A stretch of 64,000 nt of DNA from Acidobacteriota bacterium (GCA_003224525.1 QHZB01000199.1:35093-99092), one strand, 5' to 3'. Numbered from the stretch's first letter, positions 52,970 through 62,792 are shown. Numbers and translations: made by a program. The notes: generated by a model not told the origin, from the letters alone.

Positions 52970-54655
52970 TCAGATGGCGTTGCGCTTCAGCTCGGACATG
53001 AGGTAGTCACAGGAGCGGACGCAGAGAGCCATGATGGTGAGCGTGGGATTCTGGCAGGGATTGGAGGTGAAGCCGGAGGCGTCCATGACGAAAAGATTCT
53101 TGATGTCGTGGGTTTGCTGGAATTGATTGAGGACGGATTTTTTCTGGTCGGCGCCCATGCGGGCGATGCCGGCTTCGTGGAGCGCCCAGCGTGGAGCGGA
53201 AGGATGGGCGTAGGTGCGAATATTTTTTGCGCCGGCGGCTTCCAGCATTTCTCCGGCGGAGTCGCCCATGTCCTGGATCATGGCGCGTTCGTTTTCGCCG
53301 TCCGACATGTGGATTTTGAGGACAGGAATGCCGTAAATATCTTTGACGCTGGGGTCGAGCTCGACGAAATTGTCCCAGCGCGGGAGAACCTCGCCGAAGC
53401 CGGTGATGCCGATGCTGGTGCGGGGCTCGAGAAGAGCCTTTTTGTAGGCTTCGCCGAAGCCGGGCGCCTTCCAGTTGAATTCCGTCGACGACTCGCCCTC
53501 GTAGCCAAAGCCGCGGAGGAATTTCTTGTAGGGCGGAGCGTTCTGCAAGTTGCGGAAACGCGCGATATAGATGCCGAGTGGCTTAATGAGCCCGCCGAGA
53601 GAAGGTTTTGCGCCGAATATTGGAAATTCGCCGCTGCCGCCGCCACTGCGGATGTGCGCAGTGAGGTAATGGCCGAGCACGCCGCTGGAATTGGCGAGGC
53701 CATTCGAATACTGGGGCGTGGCGGAATTGAGCAGGATGCGGACCGATTCCTGCGATTGGGCGCAGAGAATGACGGCGCGCGCGTAGATTTCGCGCGCCTG
53801 GCGGGTGTTGCGGTCGATGTAGAGAATGCCGCGGGTGCGGTTGCGGTCAGGGTCCATGAGGACTCTGTGGACCATGGCATTCGAAATAAGCGTGCAGTTT
53901 CCGGTGTTGAGGGCGTCGGCGACGGTGGTGAAGGCGGAATTGAAATAGGAGTGCGTCATGCATCCGCGCTCGCAGGGTCCGCAGAAATGGCATGGGCCAC
54001 GGCCGTTGATGGGCTTGGTGAGATTGGCGGAGCGCGCGGGCATGACGGTGCGACCGAGCCTTTCCTTGACGCGATTGCGGAAGAGAGTTTCCTGGCAGGT
54101 GAGCGGAACGGGCGGCTGGAATTGGCCGTCGGGGAGATGCTCGAGGCCTTCGGCGCTACCGGTGATGCCAACGTATTTCTCGACGAGATCGTAATACGGT
54201 TTGATGTCTTTGTAGCCAAGCGGCCAGTTTTCGCCGTGACCATCGAACGAGGCGGCTTTGAAATCCCAATCGCTGAAGCGCAGGCTGACGCGGCCCCAGA
54301 CGTTGGTGCGTCCACCCGTCATGCGCAGGCGGCCCATCCAGTCAAAAGGCCTGTCGGCAGGCGTTGTATAAGGCTCTTCCAGATCGTTGACGAACCAGTT
54401 GTACGTATATTCGTTGCAAACCCCGAATTTGACTTGGATGGGCCGTGTCTTGCGGACGATTTCAGGCGCGCGGTTGCGGTACTTGAGTTCGAACGCGGGC
54501 TTGTGTTCGGTGAAATTCTTGTCGGACTGCGTGCGGCCGGCTTCCAGCAGCGCGACCTTCAAGCCGGCTTCTGCGAGCCGCTTGCACGCCCACCCTCCGG
54601 AAGCGCCGGAGCCGACGACGATGACATCATAGGAATGGTTCTTCTGTTGAGGCAT
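52970..54655 (-). CDS. GMC family oxidoreductase (FAD-dependent)
   Basis: 561 aa from ATG 54655. The FAD-binding GxGxxG is in YDVIVVGSGASGGWACKRLA. Further GMC features are MTGGRTNVWGRVSLRFSDWD, GRGPCHFCGPCERGCMTHSY (a cysteine cluster seen in gluconate dehydrogenase-like flavoproteins), VILCAQSQESVRILLNSATP and the C-terminal FVMDASGFTSNPCQNPTLTI with the catalytic Asn. It probably oxidises a sugar acid or alcohol. The divergent neighbour encodes a gluconate 2-dehydrogenase subunit 3-like protein, so both may work as one complex. Confidence 0.92.
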   Translation of the reverse strand: MPQQKNHSYDVIVVGSGASGGWACKRLAEAGLKVALLEAGRTQSDKNFTEHKPAFELKYRNRAPEIVRKTRPIQVKFGVCNEYTYNWFVNDLEEPYTTPADRPFDWMGRLRMTGGRTNVWGRVSLRFSDWDFKAASFDGHGENWPLGYKDIKPYYDLVEKYVGITGSAEGLEHLPDGQFQPPVPLTCQETLFRNRVKERLGRTVMPARSANLTKPINGRGPCHFCGPCERGCMTHSYFNSAFTTVADALNTGNCTLISNAMVHRVLMDPDRNRTRGILYIDRNTRQAREIYARAVILCAQSQESVRILLNSATPQYSNGLANSSGVLGHYLTAHIRSGGGSGEFPIFGAKPSLGGLIKPLGIYIARFRNLQNAPPYKKFLRGFGYEGESSTEFNWKAPGFGEAYKKALLEPRTSIGITGFGEVLPRWDNFVELDPSVKDIYGIPVLKIHMSDGENERAMIQDMGDSAGEMLEAAGAKNIRTYAHPSAPRWALHEAGIARMGADQKKSVLNQFQQTHDIKNLFVMDASGFTSNPCQNPTLTIMALCVRSCDYLMSELKRNAI

Positions 54656-54797
54656 AAGATGAAAATCCGGAGCGAATGCTAGCAACTGTGCGATGGCAGG
54701 TCAATCGAGGAAGAGAAAAGGATTCGTGTTGTTCTTGTGAACGATTGTTGGTGAATGATACCATCGGCGCACAATCGGAAAGCTGGGGAAATTTGCA

Positions 54798-55451
54798 ATG
54801 GGAACAAAGAGCGTATTACCGGTGATCAAGGAAGAGGCGGAGATCGGTGGGCAGCTCACGCGGCGGGAGATAGTACGGCGGCTGCTCGCGGCAGCGGGCG
54901 CTGGAACGGCGTGGCCGCTGGTGGCGGCTTCGCATCCAATTCATGAGCTTTTCAGAAACGAGGCGGTTCTCGAGGAAGCGGAGAACCTGGCGGCTGCGGA
55001 TTGGAGGCCGCTGGTTCTGAACGCGCAGCAAGATGAAACTTTGTCAGCACTGGCTGAGAGAATTGTGCCGGGTTCGACGAAGGCGCAGGTGAACCGGTTT
55101 ATCGATCTGCTGTTGAGCGTGGACACTGCCGAGCATAAGCAGAAATTCGCGGAATCCCTCGCGGCGTTCGAAGCTGGGTCGCAGAAGCGATTCGGAAAGA
55201 GATTCCCTTCCCTGGATGCCAGCCAGCAAAACATGCTTCTGACAGATGCGTCGGCGTATCCGGCGAAAGAAGATTCCTCAGGCAGCGCTGGAAGAGAAAA
55301 TCGTGGCTTGCACAAAGACTTCGAAGACTTGAAGGGGTGGATCAGCGGAGCGTATTACTCGTCGGAAATGGGAATGAGAGAACTGGGATGGACGCCGGAT
55401 CGGGTGTTTGCAAGTTTTCCCGGCTGCGAGCATCCTGAGGGGCATTCTTGA
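54798..55451 (+). CDS. Gluconate 2-dehydrogenase subunit 3-like protein
   Basis: 217 aa. The N-terminus carries a twin-arginine-like signal (LTRREIVRRLLAAAGAGTAW), after which the subunit 3 domain follows (LNAQQDETLSALAERIVPGS, AQVNRFIDLLLSVDTAEHKQ, YYSSEMGMRELGWTPDRVFA). Such subunits accompany GMC flavoproteins and help to export or stabilise them. It is divergent from the GMC gene (142-bp gap) and followed 10 nt later by a ThuA gene, so those two are probably cotranscribed. Confidence 0.87.
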   Translation: MGTKSVLPVIKEEAEIGGQLTRREIVRRLLAAAGAGTAWPLVAASHPIHELFRNEAVLEEAENLAAADWRPLVLNAQQDETLSALAERIVPGSTKAQVNRFIDLLLSVDTAEHKQKFAESLAAFEAGSQKRFGKRFPSLDASQQNMLLTDASAYPAKEDSSGSAGRENRGLHKDFEDLKGWISGAYYSSEMGMRELGWTPDRVFASFPGCEHPEGHS

Positions 55452-55461
55452 GGAGGATTTC

Positions 55462-56397
55462 ATGAACGAGTTTTCAAGCCGGAGAGAGTTCCTTCGCACG
55501 GCAACCTTGACGGGTGCGGGACTGGCGCTTTCGAGCCCGCTGCTGGGGGCGTCGAATAAGTCGGTGCTGGTGTTCACCAAATCGTCGGGATTCGAACATG
55601 CGGTGGTGAAAAGAGTGGACGGGAAACCGAGCATCATGGACGACGCCGTGACCGAGATGGGGAACAAGCATGGATTCAAAGTCGGCGTGACGAAGGACGG
55701 ACGCATTTTCGATTCGAAAGAGTTTCACTCCTACGGGAGCATGGTGTTTTTCACGACCGGCGATCTCACGACTTTGGGAACGGACGGCAAGCCAGCGATG
55801 TCACCGGGTGGCAAACAGGCTCTGCTGGACGCGGTAAGGAATGGAATGGGATTTGTGGGCGTGCACGCGGCGAGCGACACGTTTCATACGCCGCCGGACA
55901 CCCCTGACCTTGCGAATCGATATATCGCACATGGGGAGCAGCAAGATCCTTACCTGAAGATGCTGGGCGGCGAGTTCATCATACACGGGCGTGAGCCGCG
56001 GCTGCAGGACGCGAATCTGATCGTGAATGACCCGAAATTTCCTGGGCTGGAAGGCGTGACTTCGCCGGTGAGTTTTAACGAAGAGTGGTACTCGTTGAAG
56101 GACTTTATGCCCGATCTCCACGTGATCCTCACGTTGGACACACATGGCATGAAGGGAGAGTGCTACCAGCGCGCGCCTTATCCGGTGATGTGGGCGCGGA
56201 TGCACGGGAAAGGCCGTGTGTTCTTTACCGCGATGGGCGACCGGCCGGAGAATTGGAAGAATGAGTTTTTCCTGAATTCGCTCGCCGGTGGAATTCGCTG
56301 GAGTATCGGAGATGCCAGCGCTCAAGTGGATGTGAATTTAAAGCAGGCTGCGCCGGGGTATGCGGAAATTCCTCCAAAGTTTCCCGAAAAAAAGTGA
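55462..56397 (+). CDS. ThuA domain protein, Tat-exported
   Basis: 311 aa from ATG 55462, 5 nt after aggagg. A Tat signal (SSRREFLRTATLTGAGLALS) leads to a ThuA/trehalose-utilisation domain: VLVFTKSSGFEHAVV, GMGFVGVHAASDTFH, and EEWYSLKDFMPDLHVILTLD, ending GRVFFTAMGDRPENWKNEFF. The fold is glutamine amidotransferase-like, and members act in sugar metabolism, though the reaction is unclear. It follows the subunit 3-like gene. Confidence 0.9.
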   Translation: MNEFSSRREFLRTATLTGAGLALSSPLLGASNKSVLVFTKSSGFEHAVVKRVDGKPSIMDDAVTEMGNKHGFKVGVTKDGRIFDSKEFHSYGSMVFFTTGDLTTLGTDGKPAMSPGGKQALLDAVRNGMGFVGVHAASDTFHTPPDTPDLANRYIAHGEQQDPYLKMLGGEFIIHGREPRLQDANLIVNDPKFPGLEGVTSPVSFNEEWYSLKDFMPDLHVILTLDTHGMKGECYQRAPYPVMWARMHGKGRVFFTAMGDRPENWKNEFFLNSLAGGIRWSIGDASAQVDVNLKQAAPGYAEIPPKFPEKK

Positions 56398-56448
56398 ATA
56401 TATTCCAACCTGACACTCACTGGACGGGAATGATTGACGCTGAGCCGG

Positions 56449-56757
56449 TCACATAGGGATCGGCTGGTTGATCTTCGGCTTGACGTACCAACAAGGCAAA
56501 TAACCGCTGTGCGGGAAGAGCGAGTGGACGCAGGTAATGGTTTGCTCAGGATTCTGGGCGTCCACTTCATATTCTGTCTTGCCGTTCTTTTCGGGGATGG
56601 CGAGGACACGCAGAGCTTTCAGGGATTCGAGAGGGTCGGCGGGAGTTCGGTGAAGCATGCGAACACGGAAGTAGAGAAAGTCGCCGACAAAGAGAAGCCC
56701 CAGAACTAGCAGGACACTGATCAAGGCTCGCTTTGCGAGAATAGGTGCAGAAGTCAA
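56449..56757 (-). CDS. Small membrane-anchored hypothetical protein
   Basis: 102 aa from a TTG start at 56757; no ATG or GTG is available upstream. One N-terminal helix (RALISVLLVLGLLFVGDFLY) is followed by RVRMLHRTPADPLESLKALR and a beta-rich tail with two cysteines (TCVHSLF, LPCWYVKPK). The family is unnamed. The start lies 9 bp from the left repeat of the tRNA-Ala island, so its original 5' context was probably changed by the insertion; without the island it would lie just downstream of tRNA-Ala. Confidence 0.7.
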   Translation of the reverse strand: MTSAPILAKRALISVLLVLGLLFVGDFLYFRVRMLHRTPADPLESLKALRVLAIPEKNGKTEYEVDAQNPEQTITCVHSLFPHSGYLPCWYVKPKINQPIPM

Positions 56758-56765
56758 GTCAAGAT

Positions 56766-56784
56766 TGGTGGAGCCGATGGGATT
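56766..56784. repeat. attL-like 19-bp repeat of the tRNA-Ala 3' end
   Basis: tggtggagccgatgggatt matches exactly the reverse complement of the last 19 nt (including CCA) of the tRNA-Ala gene at 63017-63035, in the same orientation. A copy of a tRNA 3' end 6.2 kb away on the downstream side of the tRNA is the usual signature of integrase-mediated insertion. Confidence 0.85.
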
Positions 56785-57255
56785 GTTTCTCGGCCGTTGA
56801 AGAAAACCGAAGAAAAACCGCTAAATCTCCGAGCTTATTGCCACTTACTGATTTTTCCAATGTCCCTTAGAAACCCTTAGAGGCTCTTTGGACACCCGTA
56901 TAATGCCCTATTCTGGCAATAGTTGGCAACAGTTGGTGGTGGGTCTGTTTCAACTAGTGCAGTGTAGACGGGCCGCTATTCGCGGCCACAGGGGTCAATC
57001 TTGGTGTCCTCAGTCTTTTCCCCGCGAGCCACGTCGTCTTGCGGCTGACGGTATACTTGTTCAACCGATGATATTCTAAAATCCGAGAGTTAACGAAGCA
57101 ATGAGGTTGCCGCTCTTGTTTAAATCAATCAGCGCGTCGAGGTCAAGAGTCTGAAGGTAATTACTATAAGCCTGATGGGACGGTGGTGACAGTGGGCGCA
57201 GAGGCCGTGGTGGATGTGAGTTCACCGGTAGTGCAGGAAGGCCCGATGTACTCCG
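56785..57255. other. Non-coding left part of the island
   Basis: No gene is supported in these 470 bp. Short ORFs lack homology and ribosome-binding sites. The DNA is more AT-rich than its surroundings near 56800-56870, which is common near attachment sites. Confidence 0.5.
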
Positions 57256-57480
57256 ATGCAAGATAGAAGCATGTTTCAGTGCCGGGTGTCGAAGCAGCAT
57301 CTCCTTGACTGCCGTGACCCAAACGCTCTTCTCAGTACAAACGAAGTGGCCAACCTCACCGGATTTAGACCGAAGACTATCCGCCAATGGGTCTCACGCA
57401 GGCTCTTGAACTACATCCGAGTTGGCAACCGTCTTCGCTTCCGGCTTGCGGCAGTGGAACTTTTTCCTTGGACAGCGTGA
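57256..57480 (+). CDS. Small HTH protein, excisionase/MerR-like
   Basis: 74 aa. The C-terminal 50 residues form an HTH_17-type domain: LLSTNEVANLTGFRPKTIRQ then WVSRRLLNYIRVGNRLRFRL, as in excisionases and AlpA-like activators. The N-terminal 24 residues have no match, and an internal ATG at 57271 is possible. Within an integrase-associated island it may be the recombination directionality factor or a repressor of the cargo gene. It faces the end of the large TPR gene (convergent). Confidence 0.72.
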   Translation: MQDRSMFQCRVSKQHLLDCRDPNALLSTNEVANLTGFRPKTIRQWVSRRLLNYIRVGNRLRFRLAAVELFPWTA

Positions 57481-57578
57481 GGTGCGCAAATGTCGTTAAA
57501 CACGTGGGGAGAATTGAAGTTGCGTTCCAGCCGATAGTTTCAAACCCAAGCAGAACAACGCTCAACTGCGAGCTCTCA

Positions 57579-60500
57579 CTAGCGATGTTGGAGTAGCTGA
57601 CTTAAGAGCGCAAACAAAAACCACAAAATGATCCACCACCAGCGCAGGGCGACTTTCTTGCCACTGGATTGTGGCAACCGTAGCTCCACAGCGAAGCGTT
57701 TCCGCCGTAAGTTCCAAAGAGTTCTCCTGTACTTACCCCGACTATTCTCTTCCAGAGATTTCGCCAGGATAGGCAGATCAGCCAACAAATATCTTCGACG
57801 CGTGTCGAACCACTCCTCGTTTTCGAGCTTGCCATCAAAATAGCTCCGATGTTCTTCCCAGGTATCTGAAAACGCCTTCTTGTCTCCGTTCAGTGCACAA
57901 ACCTCCGCCTGCCGGTGTACCAGAAATTTCGCGCAATGGTCATGCGGAAGCCCTGCAAGCGCGTCGCGACAAGAGTAAAGCATCTCTCTTAACTGCTTCG
58001 GGCGGAGTGCTGAGAGGCAAGTCACATAATTCGCCACAACCCACATTTCGACTCCGGTTCGCTCTCGCCATCCTGCCAGAAGTTTTCTGGCATTGGACCG
58101 CCGCTTAAGGACGACAAGCGCACGAGCGGTTTCCGCCCATGCCCCGACGTCGGGCTGTACAAGGTCTTCGTTGTTCTTCCAGTATTTCGCAACGAGTCGA
58201 GCATAGCCCACGTCAGTCAATTGCTTCAGCAGGTCCGCCCGGTATCGCACTTTGGACCATGCAGCGCTGTCGACGATTCTCAGCAGTGCCAGCAATTCGC
58301 GAGCGCCCCGGTCGGGAAACCAGGTGCGCCAGTAAGGCTGCAATCGACGCTTCTCCGTTTTCCCACGCTCCGTGGCGTACGATGCGAGTATGGAGAGCGC
58401 CCGGTATGTTGGGCGTGATCCTTGCTGCAGTAGAACATGAGCCTTCTGGTAGGCCGCCTCGTCTAATTGGGCATCCTTCACGGCTTTCCATGCGTAATCG
58501 GCGGGCCAGACAGATTCTTCGTGTTGGGCAAACAGGACTTTCACCAGTGGCTCGATCGCCTGATCCTTTTTCGCCGGGTCGCTCGCCAGAACTTCCACGA
58601 AACGCGCAAGGACATACGGGCTATCTGGGTCGATGGGCCTGATCGACTCCAATACGGCGGCTGCTTCCGGGAGGCGTTTGGCGCTTCGCAAGGAGTCGTA
58701 GCGGTGCAGATGTAGTGCGACTTCCTCCGGGAAGTCGATGAGCAAACTGCTCCATTCTTCATCGAGTTGGGAGGCAGGAACACCCGCTTTCTCCAAAACT
58801 ACTAAACGCTGGCGGCGAAATTGCGTATTTGTTCGAAGTTCTGGCGGAAGGGAGCCCAGGACGGTTCGCGCCTCATCCCAAGCCTTATCCTCCGCGAGCC
58901 AGTCCATCAAAAGGCTCCATCCCCAGCTATACCAAGGTACAAAGCGCAATGCAGAGGCCAGCTCCTTGCGCGCTGCTGCCTTGTCCCCCTTTGCGCGGTG
59001 AATCCAGGCGAGCCGTCCCATCGCGGGAGATGGATCGCCGAGCCGTTCGCGAATCTTCAACATTACTTGCTCTGCTTCGGTGTATCCACGCTGCTCGACC
59101 AGGAGCATCGCGAGCCGTTCCCCTGCCTCGAATAGACCCTCATTGAGCGCCAAGCTTCGTCGCAGGCAAGTCTCGACCTCGCCCTGCGCCGCGAAGTGCG
59201 GCATCTGGTTCAACGTTTTTCCCAGAAGCAGCCATAAGTAGGCTCCGCGTGGATAGACATGCGTGCCTTCCCGGGCAGTTCTCACGGCGGCTTCGTTGTC
59301 GCCACACTCGGAGTAAAGCCGGATGGCGCGCTCACGCAAGGGAACGCTTTTCGGAAATCTCGCGATGGCATTGTCAACGCAAGCGCGCGCTTCCTTGGTT
59401 CGGCCTGCGGAAATCAGGATGTGAGCTTGAACGTCGAATAGTTCCACATTTTGCGGGTCGCCGCATTCTGCCGTTGCCAGGACTCCAAGTGCATCGTCGA
59501 CGCGTCCGTGGCGTTCGTGAACTCTGGCCAGCTGAATTCGCGCTGGAATACTCTCAGGATGCCGCCGGATGATTTCGCTGAAAACGTCTTCTGCTTGCGC
59601 AAACTCCCCGAGTTTTCGCAGGGCATTCGCAAGCGAAAAACGAAGCCCCAGGTGGTAAGGGAATCGCTGCACGGCTGGCTGCAGCAGGTCCAGGGCGCGT
59701 TGTGCATCCGTGCGACCGTGGCCATGTTCAAGCAAAATGTCGGCGTAAGCTTCGACGACCTCTGGATCGTCTGGACGACTATCCCGCCAGAGCGAGAGAG
59801 TTACCTCCGTCTCTGCAATCCCGAATCGCTGCGCAGCAAGCACCATTGTTTCGCGAGCTGCTGTCAGCCGCCCCGCGTAACTCAAGAGCATTGCGGACAT
59901 TTTTTGCCAGAGTTGCTTGCGCTGATCTGCAGCGGATCTCGCCATGCAGTCCCATAACTGCCGGTAGCCGTAGGAATTGGACGGCTCACGGTTGATCGAC
60001 TCCAACCAGTGTTCAATCGCCTGCGACCACTGGCCTTGGACTTCGCACCATTGTGCGTGGACTCGCAATGTCGCCGCGTCCCGCGGCGCAGTGCGGTCGC
60101 ATTCCTCGACAAAGCCTGAAATCCGGTCCTTCAGCTTTCTCCGGCCGCGTTCATCCTTGCATTCGAAGTCTGCGATGCAACCGAAAGCCAGTTCGCGCAA
60201 TGCCCAACCGTCCTCCGGATTACGCTTTATGCGGCGCAGAAGCACGGAATATTTCTTCCAACGGGGTGCGGAGCTCTGTTCCAGGTATTCGCAGTATAGC
60301 TGCTCCATTTCATCGTGGCTCTGATGTTCCGCTAGCCAGCGGGAGACGCGTTCCAGAGCTGCGTGTACGCCATCACGCTTCGCGATCAGGTGCAGCAGTT
60401 CGCGCCGCGCTCCCATGGAAAGAGGTGATTCCTGCACCCAGGCTTCCGCATGTGACAGGGACATATCCAACGCACCGCGGCGTTCGTGGAAATCGACGGC

Positions 60501-62792
60501 TGCTTCGTGGAACAGCGCAGAGTTGCCCGCAGTCTCAAGCCGGAGCAAGAAGGCATCGGCTTCTTGCCAGCGACCCATCCGCGCTGAAAATGGCACTAGG
60601 AAGGCAAGCAACTCCGGCGAGTCCCCGTGAATCTTCAAGGATTGTTCGGCAGCGGCCAATGCACGCTCTGGGTGCCCCCAGTCCTCCAGAGCATTGATCC
60701 AGGTTCTCCATGTAGCGATTGCGTGCGAGGAGGCGCCAAAGGTTTTGACTCGGTTCTCGAGCCATGCCAGCCCCTCTTCTTGCCGACGGAGGTTCCCCAG
60801 AGCATAGCAATACGCTCGCGCATAGTGTTCATTGCTGCCAGCAAGGCAGGCGGCGATTCTATACGCGAGGACTGCGCCATCCGTATCACTCTCGTCCCAC
60901 AAAAGATCAGCGAGCACGTGCCAAGCTTGCGCGGAGGAACCCTCCCGCTGAATCACGCTATGCAACAACGAGAGAGCACGTTCCCGCGTTTCTGCTGACA
61001 TGCGTAGCAAATCCGCATACTCGCTAACGTAAGCACTCGGCGGATGCAGCCAGTCCTGTCGCGATTGAATGCCTGGTAGAACGCCCTGTTCCACCACGCT
61101 AGCCAGAGTTCTGCGCATAAGTGCTGTGTCGCCCAGCGAGCGACAACAAGAAAGAATTCTGGAGCGGACAAATGCCGACCCGGGAAATAGCTTAAGCAGG
61201 TTCTGAAATTCGACCAATGCGACACCCACTCGTCCGTCTTCCACAGCTTGCATGGCAATCAAGAGTCTCGTAATGGGATGTGTAGGAAGTCGTGCAATGA
61301 GGTGGTTAACGACGTTGCGTGCGGCGACGGGGTTTGCAAGCTGGACAGCTCGGTGGTGAGCCGCCCTTGCGGCTACAGCCTCTGCATCGTCGCGGGGAAG
61401 CAACTCGTCAAGTAAGGCTGCCTTTTCCCTTGGCACGGTGGCCATGCCTCGCGGGCCAATAGGAACCTCATTCATTCCGATACTTTCCAATAAATACTCG
61501 GAGGCGCGCAGCATGCTAGGATCGTGAACGATCAGAGTTCCGGCTGCCTCGTCCAAACCCACGGCAGCGACAGCGTGCGCACTGGCATCGGCCTCTAGGG
61601 TCATGACAAACGCAATGCCGTTTTTGATTAGACGACAGGCAACGTCGGGCGTCACCGCGAAAAACCTCACTTCGAGACCTCGCTTTTGTAGCCATTCCGC
61701 CGCCGCCCACTCTGGTGTTCCTCCGAAAGTGAGTTCAGATGCCATGGCGTCAGCGTCGATCTCCGTCCCCATCGCTGCCAGGGCCGAAACAACGCTGGTC
61801 GGCAGACACTCGTCATGTTTCTGGATGGCGTGGCGAAACGGCAAGCGGACGCGAAGCCCATTGGGATTCTTGCGAAGGTTCTCCAGGACCCGGCGATGAA
61901 AGGGAGAGTGGGCTTCGTCGGCCCAGCGTTCCATCGCAACGTGATCGTCACTGAGTTCGCCAATATCCAGCCTGGTTCGCGCAAACAAACTGCGCGTTTC
62001 ACGGTCGGCCAGTGGCGCCATAATTGCAAGTTGCCCCGCAAGTTCGTTGGCGCGGCGCAAGACATGACTGCGCTCATCTCCATCAACCGTCTCCGCTAAC
62101 GCGCAGAGATGCCAACAGGCAAGATGAGCGACCTCGAACGATTGACAGTTTTCAACAGCTGCCGCCAAGCGTTCAGCTGCCTCGCGAATTCGACCGAGGC
62201 TGACCAAGCTTTCGCCAAGGTTTTGCGCGGCGTATGGCGTACCGGGATTCATCTCCCACGCTAGTTCGGCAGACTCCAGCGCCTCTTTCCAACGGTCTTC
62301 AAGGCCGAACACGTCGGATTCGCAACTGACTACCCAACTCTCCTTGGTTTTCAACGAGTATGCACGCTGGATACAATCGTGTGCGCGCGCGAAGTCCCGA
62401 AGCGAAGCCCAAATGATGGATTGCCAAGCGAGCCAACTGGCTTGCGTGATGGCATCGGCTCCGGGAAGTTCAGGGCTCGTTTGCCAGCTTAGGAGCTCGT
62501 CAAACATTCGCCGCCCACGCCGGCGAAGCCCCTGCGTGAAATAGCGGACGCGGGCGTCCAACGGGTCTCTTGCCAAAGCAGTGCGAAAAAGTTTGCGAGA
62601 AAGCCGCCGCCCTCCCAGGCGTACGGCAAGTCTCCCACTGAAAATCAATTGATCGGAAGTAAGTTCCACTAACGATTGTGACGGTTTCCAATAGTCGGCT
62701 ATCTGCCGGAAGGCGTCCAGGAAACGGTTTTGGTCGTAAAGGCTTTGTAGCTCAGCCAGCGAGATCATCGGGATATTTGGTGATTTTATCAT
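57579..62792 (-). CDS. Giant TPR protein with C39-like cysteine peptidase domain and C-terminal membrane anchor
   Basis: 1,737 aa. Residues 1-300 hold TPR-like helices (PYAAQNLGESLVSLGRIREA). Residues about 318-470 match a C39/papain-like fold: Gln324 and Cys329 in QKHDECLPTSVVSALAAMG, His406 in ASAHAVAAVGLDEA and Asp424 in IVHDPSM, a complete Cys-His-Asp set. About 30 further TPRs fill 480-1,700 (for example LAQAEDVFSEIIRRHPESIP-like FAQAEDVFSEIIRRHPESIP). A basic, Trp-rich helix at the end (WWWIILWFLFALLSQLL) may anchor it. It is the only large gene of the tRNA-Ala island. No ABC transporter or leader peptide is seen, so a bacteriocin exporter role is unlikely. Substrate unknown. ATG 62768 is an alternative start. 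Confidence 0.82.
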   Translation of the reverse strand: MIKSPNIPMISLAELQSLYDQNRFLDAFRQIADYWKPSQSLVELTSDQLIFSGRLAVRLGGRRLSRKLFRTALARDPLDARVRYFTQGLRRRGRRMFDELLSWQTSPELPGADAITQASWLAWQSIIWASLRDFARAHDCIQRAYSLKTKESWVVSCESDVFGLEDRWKEALESAELAWEMNPGTPYAAQNLGESLVSLGRIREAAERLAAAVENCQSFEVAHLACWHLCALAETVDGDERSHVLRRANELAGQLAIMAPLADRETRSLFARTRLDIGELSDDHVAMERWADEAHSPFHRRVLENLRKNPNGLRVRLPFRHAIQKHDECLPTSVVSALAAMGTEIDADAMASELTFGGTPEWAAAEWLQKRGLEVRFFAVTPDVACRLIKNGIAFVMTLEADASAHAVAAVGLDEAAGTLIVHDPSMLRASEYLLESIGMNEVPIGPRGMATVPREKAALLDELLPRDDAEAVAARAAHHRAVQLANPVAARNVVNHLIARLPTHPITRLLIAMQAVEDGRVGVALVEFQNLLKLFPGSAFVRSRILSCCRSLGDTALMRRTLASVVEQGVLPGIQSRQDWLHPPSAYVSEYADLLRMSAETRERALSLLHSVIQREGSSAQAWHVLADLLWDESDTDGAVLAYRIAACLAGSNEHYARAYCYALGNLRRQEEGLAWLENRVKTFGASSHAIATWRTWINALEDWGHPERALAAAEQSLKIHGDSPELLAFLVPFSARMGRWQEADAFLLRLETAGNSALFHEAAVDFHERRGALDMSLSHAEAWVQESPLSMGARRELLHLIAKRDGVHAALERVSRWLAEHQSHDEMEQLYCEYLEQSSAPRWKKYSVLLRRIKRNPEDGWALRELAFGCIADFECKDERGRRKLKDRISGFVEECDRTAPRDAATLRVHAQWCEVQGQWSQAIEHWLESINREPSNSYGYRQLWDCMARSAADQRKQLWQKMSAMLLSYAGRLTAARETMVLAAQRFGIAETEVTLSLWRDSRPDDPEVVEAYADILLEHGHGRTDAQRALDLLQPAVQRFPYHLGLRFSLANALRKLGEFAQAEDVFSEIIRRHPESIPARIQLARVHERHGRVDDALGVLATAECGDPQNVELFDVQAHILISAGRTKEARACVDNAIARFPKSVPLRERAIRLYSECGDNEAAVRTAREGTHVYPRGAYLWLLLGKTLNQMPHFAAQGEVETCLRRSLALNEGLFEAGERLAMLLVEQRGYTEAEQVMLKIRERLGDPSPAMGRLAWIHRAKGDKAAARKELASALRFVPWYSWGWSLLMDWLAEDKAWDEARTVLGSLPPELRTNTQFRRQRLVVLEKAGVPASQLDEEWSSLLIDFPEEVALHLHRYDSLRSAKRLPEAAAVLESIRPIDPDSPYVLARFVEVLASDPAKKDQAIEPLVKVLFAQHEESVWPADYAWKAVKDAQLDEAAYQKAHVLLQQGSRPTYRALSILASYATERGKTEKRRLQPYWRTWFPDRGARELLALLRIVDSAAWSKVRYRADLLKQLTDVGYARLVAKYWKNNEDLVQPDVGAWAETARALVVLKRRSNARKLLAGWRERTGVEMWVVANYVTCLSALRPKQLREMLYSCRDALAGLPHDHCAKFLVHRQAEVCALNGDKKAFSDTWEEHRSYFDGKLENEEWFDTRRRYLLADLPILAKSLEENSRGKYRRTLWNLRRKRFAVELRLPQSSGKKVALRWWWIILWFLFALLSQLLQHR

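Noticed and set aside
52928..54682. 584-codon plus-strand ORF opposite the GMC oxidoreductase
   Set aside because: Antisense shadow of a well-supported gene; no ribosome-binding site and no recognisable domain.
57076..57387. 103-codon minus-strand ORF in the island's left part
   Set aside because: It overlaps the HTH gene on the opposite strand, has no homology and no ribosome-binding site.
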